From the NCBI GenBank assembly GCA_024405615.1, contig JAKSOK010000002.1, positions 1 to 45,043 of the forward strand: a stretch of 45,043 nucleotides of DNA. The letters are read 5' to 3'. Positions within the stretch are counted from its first letter, which is position 1. The number at the start of each line of letters is the position of its first letter. The stretch is from Phascolarctobacterium sp. (GTDB lineage: Bacteria; Bacillota; Negativicutes; Acidaminococcales; Acidaminococcaceae). A program made the position numbers and the translations under genes. Of this stretch, positions 23,049-30,375 are shown one piece after another. A model generated the notes under the pieces. It did not search any database. It had not been told where the DNA came from and saw nothing but the letters and a program-made list of their open reading frames with translations.

Positions 23049-25211
23049 ATGGAAGAAATTACAGGCGTTATTGAAAATGTTGTTTTTCAAAGCGAGGACA
23101 ATTCATATAGTGTTTTGCGAATAGAGAGTCGTAAAGCTGGACATTTTACCGCTGTCTATCATGGTCCTGCTCCTTATATCGGGGAAAATGTGGAACTTGA
23201 GGGAGAGTGGATTGAGCATGCTCGTTTTGGCCAACAGTTTGATGTTAAGGTCCTGCATGTAGTTGAACCCACCTCCGTAGCAGGAATAGAGAATTTTTTA
23301 GCTTCCGGTGCAATAAAAGGTATTGGTAAAACCTTTGCTAAACGTATTGTGGATAAATTTGGTGTTGAAGCTTTGACAGTTTTAAATGAGTGCCCTGAAC
23401 GTTTAGCCGAAATAAAAGGGATTAGTCCTAAAAAAGCGGCTGCCATCGGCGATTCCTATAGAGAACTTAGCGGTTTACGGGAACTAATGCTTTTTCTGGA
23501 ATCCCATGGTGTAAGTAGTAATTATGCCACAAAGCTCCAACAGGCTTATGGTGATACTGCTATTGCACGTATTAAAGCCAATCCTTATAATCTGGCAACG
23601 GAAATTGATGGCATAGGCTTTAAAACAGCAGATAGAATTGCTATGGCTATGGGGCTTCCTAGAGACTCAGAGGACCGTCTTATAGCCGGTTTAAGCTATG
23701 CTTTAACACAATCTGCTTCTGCAGGGCATACCTGTGTGCCAGAAGAGTTGTTGGTTAGTGAAACAGCAAAGGCTTTAATGGTTGAAATCGAGCAGGTAGA
23801 GGATATTTTTAATTCATTAATGAAGCGTAATCTTTTGCGTACTGTAGACTCTGGTGGACTGCGTCTTGTTTATGCGGAATATTTGTACCGAGCAGAGGTA
23901 AATACTGCTAAAAGACTGATAGCTCTTCGCGATCAGGCAAAACCTATTACTCGAGTTAATGCGGATGCCGTAATTAAGGCTTGGGAAAGAGAAGCTGGCA
24001 TAACTTTGGCAGACGCTCAAAGAGATGCTATTCATGCGTCGCTTCAGCATGGAATTTTTGTATTAACAGGTGGTCCAGGCACAGGTAAAACTACTGTAGT
24101 AAAAGGTATCATCAATGTTTTGGAAAAGGGTGGCTGTCGTATTTTACTGGCAGCTCCTACGGGGCGTGCTGCTAGACGTTTGGCTGAATCGTCTCAAAGA
24201 GAAGCGAAAACGGTGCATCGTCTTTTAGAATACACACCTACTGGTAATGGTTTTCTGTTTAATAAAAATGATAGTGAACCACTTGATGCGGAAGCAATTA
24301 TCATAGATGAAGCTTCTATGTTGGATATTAATCTTATGTATAACCTGTTAAAGGCTGTCCCTGGAGGCTGTAGGTTAATTTTAGTAGGCGATGTGGATCA
24401 ACTTCCGTCCGTTGGACCTGGCTCTGTACTTAAAGATATTATTCGTTCTAATAAAATGCCTGTCGTTCGTTTAGAGAATGTTTTCCGGCAAGCTGAGGTT
24501 AGTTCTATCGTTCGTAATGCACATAAAATCAATAGAGGACAAGTACCAGAATTTTCTGTCGATGGTGACTTTAGATTGCAAGAATTTACTATTGAACAGG
24601 AAGCTGCAGAATATGTTGCGCACACCTATGCTGATCTAGTTAGACATTCTGATTGGCGTGATATTCAGGTTTTGTCTCCCATGCATAAAAATCCTTGTGG
24701 TGTACAAAATCTTAATAAATTAATGCAACTTTACCTTAATCCTCCTTCTAGCTTTAAAGCAGAAGTAAATATACCTGGCGGAAATGTTATTCGTGTTGGT
24801 GATAAAGTTATGCAAATTCGCAATAACTATGAGAAGGATGTTTTCAATGGTGATATAGGTCAAGTGCTGCGTATCGATGGGAAATTAGTTCAAGTTAGCT
24901 TCCCTGATAGACCTGAAGGGGAAATTGTTCTTTATGAAGGTAATGAGGTTGAAGAGTTGCAGTTGGCTTATGCTATGAGTGTGCATAAATCTCAAGGTAG
25001 TGAATATCCTTACGTGCTTTTATGTATGGTTCCTAGCCATTATATAATGTTACAGCGTAATCTCCTCTATACCGCTGTAACACGTGCTAAAGAACAGGTG
25101 CTTATAGTTGGTAGTCGGAAGGCAATTTGGACGGCTGTAGAGAACGACAAGATGCGTAGAAGGTACTCTTTATTAGCTGAGAGACTGCAAGAGAATGGCG
25201 AGGTATTTTAA
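23049..25211 (+). CDS. recD2: ATP-dependent RecD2-type DNA helicase
   Basis: A 5'-to-3' superfamily 1B helicase of the stand-alone RecD2 type, involved in recombination and repair without RecBC. The 720-residue protein has an N-terminal OB-like domain (M-E-E-I-T-G-V-I-E-N-V-V-F-Q), helix-hairpin-helix segments (G-I-G-K-T-F-A; G-I-S-P-K-K-A), and Walker A G-G-P-G-T-G-K-T-T at about 341. Walker B is I-I-D-E-A-S-M-L-D, motif III G-D-V-D-Q-L-P-S-V-G-P-G, and the C-terminal motifs are H-K-S-Q-G-S-E and Y-T-A-V-T-R-A-K. ATG 23049 matches the usual family start; TTG 23037 and GTG 23040 are less likely. comF overlaps its stop. Confidence 0.95.
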   Translation: MEEITGVIENVVFQSEDNSYSVLRIESRKAGHFTAVYHGPAPYIGENVELEGEWIEHARFGQQFDVKVLHVVEPTSVAGIENFLASGAIKGIGKTFAKRIVDKFGVEALTVLNECPERLAEIKGISPKKAAAIGDSYRELSGLRELMLFLESHGVSSNYATKLQQAYGDTAIARIKANPYNLATEIDGIGFKTADRIAMAMGLPRDSEDRLIAGLSYALTQSASAGHTCVPEELLVSETAKALMVEIEQVEDIFNSLMKRNLLRTVDSGGLRLVYAEYLYRAEVNTAKRLIALRDQAKPITRVNADAVIKAWEREAGITLADAQRDAIHASLQHGIFVLTGGPGTGKTTVVKGIINVLEKGGCRILLAAPTGRAARRLAESSQREAKTVHRLLEYTPTGNGFLFNKNDSEPLDAEAIIIDEASMLDINLMYNLLKAVPGGCRLILVGDVDQLPSVGPGSVLKDIIRSNKMPVVRLENVFRQAEVSSIVRNAHKINRGQVPEFSVDGDFRLQEFTIEQEAAEYVAHTYADLVRHSDWRDIQVLSPMHKNPCGVQNLNKLMQLYLNPPSSFKAEVNIPGGNVIRVGDKVMQIRNNYEKDVFNGDIGQVLRIDGKLVQVSFPDRPEGEIVLYEGNEVEELQLAYAMSVHKSQGSEYPYVLLCMVPSHYIMLQRNLLYTAVTRAKEQVLIVGSRKAIWTAVENDKMRRRYSLLAERLQENGEVF

Positions 25212-25936
25212 TGGACCTAGCTTATAATTTAAGATTGTTAAAGGAAATATTTTTTCCACGTCATTGTGCAGTCTGTGCTTCAGAAATAGATACGGGTTTA
25301 GTATGCAATAAATGCAGAAAACATTTCTGTTTAGATAAAGTCATACAATACGGGGCGAATCAGGCGAGTTGGGAAGAAGTTGTGACTGTAAGTCAAAGGT
25401 TAACTGCTCCGGACGTGTTTGGTCGTATTGAATTGCTTTATAAGTATGACTCCGCATATAAAGATGCATTACATAGTTTAAAGTTCGAAGCTAATAAGGA
25501 ATTATTACCGTTGCTCAAAGAAGAAGCAGAAATTGCTTTAATATCTATTACTGATACGTTAGTCCAGCATTATGATTTAGTTACATCTATACCAACAAGT
25601 GACGAACGAAGAAAAAAGCGCGGTTTTGATGTGCCACAGGTGATTTTTTCCTCTTTGAAAAAGGGCTTCGGTGCTAAATACACAGACAAGCTTATGTATC
25701 GTGTTCGTAACACAGAACCGCTTTATACCATGGGAGCAGAAGACCGTAAAGCAGAGTTGAGTGGTTGTTTTGCTATGTTAAGTAATTTTGAAGTAAAAGA
25801 TAAGAGGATTCTGCTTGTTGATGATATATGGACGACTGGTAGTACTATGCAGGAGGCTGCGGAATTGTTATTGCAAGCTGGCGCGAAGGAAATAGGGGCC
25901 TTGGCTTTTTGTACTAGTAAAGATAATTGGGATTGA
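25211..25936 (+). CDS. comF: ComF family protein (phosphoribosyltransferase-like)
   Basis: The 241-residue protein starts with a zinc finger C-A-V-C-x(8)-C-N-K-C. Its C-terminal phosphoribosyltransferase domain carries the PRPP-binding loop L-L-V-D-D-I-W-T-T-G-S-T at about 202-213. The R-R-K-K-R-G-F-D-V-P motif typical of ComF/GntX lies at about 135. ComF proteins act in natural transformation in competent bacteria, at the step of single-strand DNA handling. The one-base overlap with recD2 (TAATG) couples the two, which is consistent with a shared DNA-processing role. Confidence 0.92.
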   Translation: MDLAYNLRLLKEIFFPRHCAVCASEIDTGLVCNKCRKHFCLDKVIQYGANQASWEEVVTVSQRLTAPDVFGRIELLYKYDSAYKDALHSLKFEANKELLPLLKEEAEIALISITDTLVQHYDLVTSIPTSDERRKKRGFDVPQVIFSSLKKGFGAKYTDKLMYRVRNTEPLYTMGAEDRKAELSGCFAMLSNFEVKDKRILLVDDIWTTGSTMQEAAELLLQAGAKEIGALAFCTSKDNWD

Positions 25937-25968
25937 CTGATATGCCCATGTACAAGGAATGAATTTAA

Positions 25969-27072
25969 TTGGATAAGTTTAAAGAATTAATAAAAAAGGA
26001 TATCGTTTTGGTTACTGCTGTTTTACTTGCAGCAGTTTCTTCTATTTTTCATAGACCTCAGCTTAGCTACATTGATTTTGGAGTCTTGAGTATTTTACTA
26101 TCTTTGATGCTGGTTGTAGCTGGCTTAAAATCTATTCGCTTTTTAGATTGGATTGCAGTTGAACTATTAAATAGATGTCAAGGTGAAAGGCAAATTGCCT
26201 TGGCATTAGTTGGAATAACTTACATTTCTTCGATGTTTGTTACTAATGATGTGGCGCTGTTAACCTTTGTGCCGTTAGCTTTAGTAATTGGTAAAACTTT
26301 AAAGCTAGATATGGCAAGAATTATTATCTTGCAAACGTTGGCGGCAAATTTAGGTAGTATGTTTACACCACCAGGAAATCCACAGAATTTGTTTTTATTT
26401 GCGCATTATGGTTATACTGCTATAGGCTTCTTTAAGGTTATGGCTATTCCCACGGTTTTATCGATTGTTCTACTTTTGATTTTGCTATATCGTGGGCGTA
26501 ATAGAAACTTGAATTTAGAATTGCCTGACTTGCCAAAACCGGAAAAAGTAGCGACATATTTATATTTAGGATTGCTATTGTTAAATATTGCAGCAGTTTT
26601 GCATGTTTTTGATAAATACATTGCATTAGTGGTTACGACTGTAGCCATTATAGGAATGAAGAAAGGCCTTTTTAAAGAGGTTGATTATAGTTTGCTGATT
26701 ACTTTTGTTGGTTTCTTTCTCTTTATAGGTAATATCAGCGAAACTGAATTTGTTACTTATCTGCAACAGTCCTTTTTGGGCAGTGCAAGTGGCACGTATT
26801 TAGCAGGTATTGTTGCTAGCCAGTTTATTAGCAATGTTCCTGCAGCTATGCTGTTAGCAGGATTAACCAAAGAGGCAGATGCCTTACTGTTAGGTGTAAA
26901 TATTGGTGGCTTAGGTACGCTGATAGCCTCGATGGCTAGTGTTATATCTTATAAGCTTTTTTGTAAGGAACAACCTTGGTTAGGCGGTCAATATTTACGT
27001 ATGTTTTTATATTATAATTTCGCAGGCTTGTTATTGATCGGGGGACTAACCTATTTTATCGTATTATTTTAG
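25969..27072 (+). CDS. SLC13/ArsB-type anion permease
   Basis: Inner-membrane transporter of the ion-transporter superfamily. The 367-residue protein has about ten hydrophobic segments and two family-like hairpin regions, I-S-S-M-F-V-T-N-D-V-A-L-L-T-F at about 84-98 and Q-F-I-S-N-V-P-A-A-M-L-L at about 284-295. T-P-P-G-N-P-Q-N at about 132 is a substrate-site motif of the ArsB/NhaD/SLC13 group. The ion carried (dicarboxylate, sulfate, arsenite) cannot be told. No arsR or arsC is adjacent. Translation probably starts at TTG 25969 with AAGGA at 25954-25958; no better in-frame start is near. Confidence 0.85.
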   Translation: MDKFKELIKKDIVLVTAVLLAAVSSIFHRPQLSYIDFGVLSILLSLMLVVAGLKSIRFLDWIAVELLNRCQGERQIALALVGITYISSMFVTNDVALLTFVPLALVIGKTLKLDMARIIILQTLAANLGSMFTPPGNPQNLFLFAHYGYTAIGFFKVMAIPTVLSIVLLLILLYRGRNRNLNLELPDLPKPEKVATYLYLGLLLLNIAAVLHVFDKYIALVVTTVAIIGMKKGLFKEVDYSLLITFVGFFLFIGNISETEFVTYLQQSFLGSASGTYLAGIVASQFISNVPAAMLLAGLTKEADALLLGVNIGGLGTLIASMASVISYKLFCKEQPWLGGQYLRMFLYYNFAGLLLIGGLTYFIVLF

Positions 27073-27078
27073 CAACTA

Positions 27079-27103
27079 AACCAAAGCTTTGGCTTTGGTT
27101 TTC
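27079..27103 (+). terminator. Rho-independent terminator
   Basis: AACCAAAGC pairs with GCTTTGGTT around TTTG (27088-27091), followed by TTTC. The T-run is short. Confidence 0.7.
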
Positions 27104-27114
27104 TAATATACATA

Positions 27115-27146
27115 TTGTTAACGATAAGCATAAAGTCGGTTGACGA
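27115..27146. promoter_or_regulatory. BirA-like operator at the thiolase-ligase promoter
   Basis: TTGTTAACG (27115-27123) and GGTTGACGA (27138-27146) are separated by 14 bases. The first half-site matches the biotin-repressor consensus at eight of nine positions. The second contains the -35, as in the other two sites. It places the thiolase and ligase genes in the same regulon as both bioY genes. Confidence 0.78.
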
Positions 27147-27168
27147 AGGCTGCAAAGGTGTTTATAAT
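27140..27168 (+). promoter_or_regulatory. Promoter of the thiolase-ligase operon
   Basis: TTGACG (27140-27145), 17-base spacer, TATAAT (27163-27168), 34 bases before the start codon. Confidence 0.82.
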
Positions 27169-27202
27169 ATGCTTATAAGAATTTAATTTGGAGACAATGA
27201 TT

Positions 27203-28336
27203 ATGGATGCATATATATTAGGTGGTTTACGTAGCTATGTTGGCTTAAGTAAAGGTATGTACTGTCATGTGCCTGCTGAAAAGCTAGGCGCTGCTGTTTT
27301 ACGTCAGGTAATGGATAAATATAACATTATAGAACCAGATTATATTATTGCTGGTAATGCAGTTGGTGCTGGTGGCAATATCGCTAGATTAATGGCTTTA
27401 GAGGCTGGTGTTAAACAAACGGTTCCTGCTTTTAGCGTAGATGTGCAATGTGGTAGTGGTTTAGAAAGTATTGCTATTGCTGCAGCCAAAATAACCTGTG
27501 GTGAGGCAGATGTAGTTATAGCTGGTGGTTTTGAAAGTAGTTCCTGTCAGCCTAGAAGAGGCTTAAGTAAAAACCATCCTGACTATGTTGATGATAGTTG
27601 GTATAGTGTAGCAAAATTTATACCTGGAGTGCACAGAGAGACAGTCATGCTTGAAGGTGCAGAGCAGGCTATTATTGAGGAAAAAGTAAGTAAAGAGGAA
27701 CTGGACTATTGGGTTCTACGTAGCCATAAGCTTGCTACGGAAGCTAGGGATAAAGGTCTCCTGCAGAATATCATCGCTCCTGTTTTTGATGCAAAGCAGG
27801 ATGAGGGAATTAGACCTCGCATGAGTCAAAGGTTAATAGACAGGTTGCCTAAACTGTTACCTGATGGAAAACTGTTGAATGCAGCTAATGCTTGTCTCAT
27901 TAATGATGGAGCTGCATTTATAGTTTTGTGTTCTAAAAAATACTTAGAAGAACATGGCCTTAAAGCACAGGCTAGAGTTTTGGGAAGTACAGCTTGTGGC
28001 GGAGACCCCATGGTTAGCCCTAGAACGGCGGTAACCGTTTTAGAAAAGCTGTTAAATAAACATCATCTTCAAGAAAAGGATATTGATGGATTTGAACTAA
28101 ATGAAGCTTTTGCAGTAATTGACGTTATTTTTGCACGTACATTCCCAAATAGTTTAGATAAGTATAATGTTTTTGGCGGTGCTTTAGCCTATGGTCATCC
28201 CTATGGTGCATCTGGAGCAATTATAACGTTACATTTACTGGAAAGCTTAAGGCAGCGTGGTGGCAGATTTGGTTGTACTAGTGTGGCTGCTGCAGGCGGC
28301 GTTGGAACAGCCTTATTATTAGAGTATTTGGAGTAG
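27203..28336 (+). CDS. yhfS: Thiolase family protein (YhfS-like) lacking the second catalytic cysteine
   Basis: Thiolases condense or cleave acyl-CoA and acetyl-CoA units. The 377-residue protein keeps the nucleophilic cysteine in V-Q-C-G-S-G (Cys83), the N-E-A-F-A motif and the histidine in G-H-P-Y-G-A-S-G at about 332. The C-terminal motif that normally carries the acid/base cysteine (C-x-G-G-G-x-G) reads V-A-A-A-G-G-V-G, with Ala362 in its place. Ordinary acetoacetyl-CoA thiolase chemistry is therefore doubtful. Together with the next gene and bioY it matches B. subtilis yhfS-yhfT-yhfU (order reversed there), a BirA-controlled operon of unclear function. GGAG at 27190-27193 favours ATG 27203 over 27197. 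The symbol is by analogy. Confidence 0.8.
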   Translation: MDAYILGGLRSYVGLSKGMYCHVPAEKLGAAVLRQVMDKYNIIEPDYIIAGNAVGAGGNIARLMALEAGVKQTVPAFSVDVQCGSGLESIAIAAAKITCGEADVVIAGGFESSSCQPRRGLSKNHPDYVDDSWYSVAKFIPGVHRETVMLEGAEQAIIEEKVSKEELDYWVLRSHKLATEARDKGLLQNIIAPVFDAKQDEGIRPRMSQRLIDRLPKLLPDGKLLNAANACLINDGAAFIVLCSKKYLEEHGLKAQARVLGSTACGGDPMVSPRTAVTVLEKLLNKHHLQEKDIDGFELNEAFAVIDVIFARTFPNSLDKYNVFGGALAYGHPYGASGAIITLHLLESLRQRGGRFGCTSVAAAGGVGTALLLEYLE

Positions 28337-28339
28337 ATT

Positions 28340-29644
28340 ATGGACTATTTACATATGATAAAATCCCATAAACCAGAAAAAATAGCTTTGGTGGATGATG
28401 GAGTAGAATATACCTATGGGGATTTAATTCATTTGGCAGAAGTAAAAAGAGCGCAGCTAACTTATGAAGAAAAAGTGTATTTTATTCATGAAGAAAAGAT
28501 TGCGGATCAGTTGATAAATTTCTTAGCTTATAGCGGTACTGCAACTGTGCCTGTAATTGCTACTGCAGCTAGTAAGGGCCAGAGCTTTATAGTAGAGCAT
28601 ATTCCTGAAGCTGCTTGCATGGGCGTAATGACAAGTGGTAGTACTGGCAAAAGTAAGCTTTTATGGCGTAGCTATCGTAGTTGGGTGGATTTTTTTCCTG
28701 AACAGAATCGCGTTTTTGGCGTTGATGAAAATACAGTAATATTTTGTCAAGGAAGCTTAGCCTTTACTGGCAATATGAATATTTACATGAGTATTCTTTT
28801 TGCTGGAGCTACATTAATTGTTACAGAAAAATTTAGACCTAAGCAATGGCTGAAGCTTATGGAACTATACAAGGTAAATACTCTTTATCTTATTCCTTCA
28901 AAACTATTGTTACTTCCAAGATTTATTACAGAACCCAATAATAATGTTCGCTACATTATAGCAGGTTCTCAGACTATGGGTAGAGCAGAAGCCGATAAAC
29001 TTTTGCAAGTATTCCCAAATGTTGAAATAACACTTTATTATGGCGCTAGTGAAATGAATTACATAACCTATATCAAGGATAAGGATATGACAGACGATAG
29101 AACAGATATAGGTTTACCCTTTAATGGAGTTCAAGTAACAGTTAAGGATGAAGAAATTTTCATTGACAATAATTTTCACGTTGAAGAAATAGAAATGCCT
29201 TTTACGTTGAAGGATAGAGGTTATTTAGATACAAATGGAAGGTTGCATTTCTTAGGTCGCACTGATGATATCATTGGCGTGAATGGACTTAAAATCTCTA
29301 GTCAGAAAATAGAGGCAGTCTTAAAAGAACTTCCTCATGTCATGGAAGCCTGCGTGTTAAGCATTCATTCTGGGGATGCTGATGTTTTAACAGCTTATTT
29401 AGGAACTGATGGGTTAGATGAAGATGAGGGTGTAGCACTCAATGCAGAAAAAGCAGAAGGTGTGTTGGCTCCTACTGACATAGGAAATGCTAAGCTTTTC
29501 TCTAAAAGTGAATTAGTGCAGCTTTTGAAAACAAGCCATTTAGAGGACCATGAGATACCTAAACAGTATTATTTTATGAATGTTTTACCCAAAAATGAAA
29601 GTGGAAAAATAGATAAACGTAAATTGCAAAATTATCAAGGCTAA
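28340..29644 (+). CDS. yhfT: AMP-forming acyl-CoA ligase (YhfT-like)
   Basis: Activates a carboxylic acid through an acyl-adenylate to a thioester. The 434-residue protein is short for the family (often 480-560). Motifs are in order: T-S-G-S-T-G-K-S-K (ATP loop) at about 95, Y-G-A-S-E-M-N at about 234, G-R-T-D-D-I-I-G-V-N-G-L-K-I at about 308, and the catalytic lysine in N-E-S-G-K-I-D-K-R near the end. It starts three bases after the thiolase stop with GGAG in the overlap zone, so it is in the same operon. A dicarboxylic acid or fatty acid for biotin-precursor synthesis is an attractive but unproven substrate. Confidence 0.85.
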   Translation: MDYLHMIKSHKPEKIALVDDGVEYTYGDLIHLAEVKRAQLTYEEKVYFIHEEKIADQLINFLAYSGTATVPVIATAASKGQSFIVEHIPEAACMGVMTSGSTGKSKLLWRSYRSWVDFFPEQNRVFGVDENTVIFCQGSLAFTGNMNIYMSILFAGATLIVTEKFRPKQWLKLMELYKVNTLYLIPSKLLLLPRFITEPNNNVRYIIAGSQTMGRAEADKLLQVFPNVEITLYYGASEMNYITYIKDKDMTDDRTDIGLPFNGVQVTVKDEEIFIDNNFHVEEIEMPFTLKDRGYLDTNGRLHFLGRTDDIIGVNGLKISSQKIEAVLKELPHVMEACVLSIHSGDADVLTAYLGTDGLDEDEGVALNAEKAEGVLAPTDIGNAKLFSKSELVQLLKTSHLEDHEIPKQYYFMNVLPKNESGKIDKRKLQNYQG

Positions 29645-29648
29645 AAAA

Positions 29649-29681
29649 CAGGTTAACCTAAATTCAGGTTAACCTGTTTTT
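29649..29681 (+). terminator. Terminator after the ligase gene whose right arm is part of a BirA-like box
   Basis: ACAGGTTAACCT (29649-29660) pairs with AGGTTAACCTGT (29666-29677), five-base spacer, then TTTT. Both arms contain GGTTAACC, and the right arm doubles as the left half-site of the bioY copy 2 operator. Confidence 0.88.
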
Positions 29682-29697
29682 AAATTATGGTTGACAG
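29666..29697. promoter_or_regulatory. BirA-like operator at the bioY (copy 2) promoter
   Basis: AGGTTAACC (29666-29674) and GGTTGACAG (29689-29697) are separated by 14 bases, and the second half-site holds the -35. Same geometry as the boxes at 18571 and 27115. Confidence 0.75.
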
Positions 29698-29719
29698 TGA
29701 AAGAAAGATAGGGTATAAT
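29691..29719 (+). promoter_or_regulatory. Promoter of bioY copy 2
   Basis: TTGACA (29691-29696), 17-base spacer, TATAAT (29714-29719). Confidence 0.87.
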
Positions 29720-29732
29720 TACCACATAAACA

Positions 29733-29764
29733 ATGTTAACCATAACAAGAAAGTAGGATAACGA
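29733..29764. promoter_or_regulatory. Second BirA-like box across the bioY copy 2 ribosome-binding site
   Basis: ATGTTAACC (29733-29741) and GGATAACGA (29756-29764) are again 14 bases apart. They match the half-site consensus at eight and seven of nine positions. The right half-site is the Shine-Dalgarno region and touches the start codon. Confidence 0.55.
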
Positions 29765-30300
29765 TGCAAAATAACAAGACTCGCGAAATGACAAAAATGG
29801 CTTTGATGGTAGCTCTAAACTGTATTTCAGCCTATATTATTATTCCACTGCCTTTTTCTTTATCTCCTATAGCTTTACAGACCTTAGTTGTTAATTTAAC
29901 TGGTTATGTACTGAATGTGAAGCAAGCCGCTATGACCATGGCTGCTTATCTGTTAGTAGGTTTGGCAGGTGTACCTGTGTTTACAGGCGGATCTTCTGGT
30001 CCTGGTAAATTGTTTGGACCTACAGGTGGATATTTATTTGGTTTCGCTTTATGGGCTATTTTATTAGCTTATTTACGTAGTAAAGAATATAATTTTGTTA
30101 GATATGCACTTTTAGGTTGTATTATAGGTGTTCCCTTTATCTATGTATTCGGTGTTGTTCAATTACAATTGGTAACACATATGGGATGGGGAAAAGCTGT
30201 TATGACTGGCGCTCTACCGTTTATACCTCTAGATATTGTTAAATGTTGTGCTGCTGCTTATGTTGCCGGTCCTATTAATAGAATATTTGGTGAAGCTTAA
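29764..30300 (+). CDS. bioY: Biotin transporter BioY (copy 2)
   Basis: Second biotin-binding ECF S component, 178 residues, plainly paralogous to the copy at 18675 along its whole length. Shared blocks include I-I-I-P-L-P-F-S, L-N-V-K-Q, G-P-G-K-L-F-G-P-T-G-G-Y-L-F-G, T-H-M-G-W and P-F-I-P-L-D-I-V-K. It has about six membrane helices. AGGATAACG before ATG serves as the SD. It has its own promoter downstream of the ligase terminator. Keeping two BioY genes under near-identical operators suggests dosage, or slightly different specificity (for example biotin against a precursor), which is inference. Confidence 0.95.
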   Translation: MQNNKTREMTKMALMVALNCISAYIIIPLPFSLSPIALQTLVVNLTGYVLNVKQAAMTMAAYLLVGLAGVPVFTGGSSGPGKLFGPTGGYLFGFALWAILLAYLRSKEYNFVRYALLGCIIGVPFIYVFGVVQLQLVTHMGWGKAVMTGALPFIPLDIVKCCAAAYVAGPINRIFGEA

Positions 30301-30340
30301 AACTTGTTTAGCCGTGGAACCCTTACAGCTCCATTATATA

Positions 30341-30374
30341 AAAAAGTCAGGTGTGTTCGAACACCTGACTTTTT
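30341..30374. terminator. Bidirectional terminator between bioY copy 2 and the acyltransferase gene
   Basis: AAAAAGTCAGGTGT (30341-30354) and ACACCTGACTTTTT (30361-30374) are perfect reverse complements around a six-base loop, giving T-runs on both strands between convergent genes. Confidence 0.95.
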
Positions 30375-30375
30375 A

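Noticed and set aside
29734-29745. GGTTGACA (29689-29696) paired with TGTTAACC (29734-29741) as one everted operator with a 37-base spacer.
   Set aside because: The two tandem boxes with N14 spacing explain the same half-sites and match the geometry at the other two promoters.
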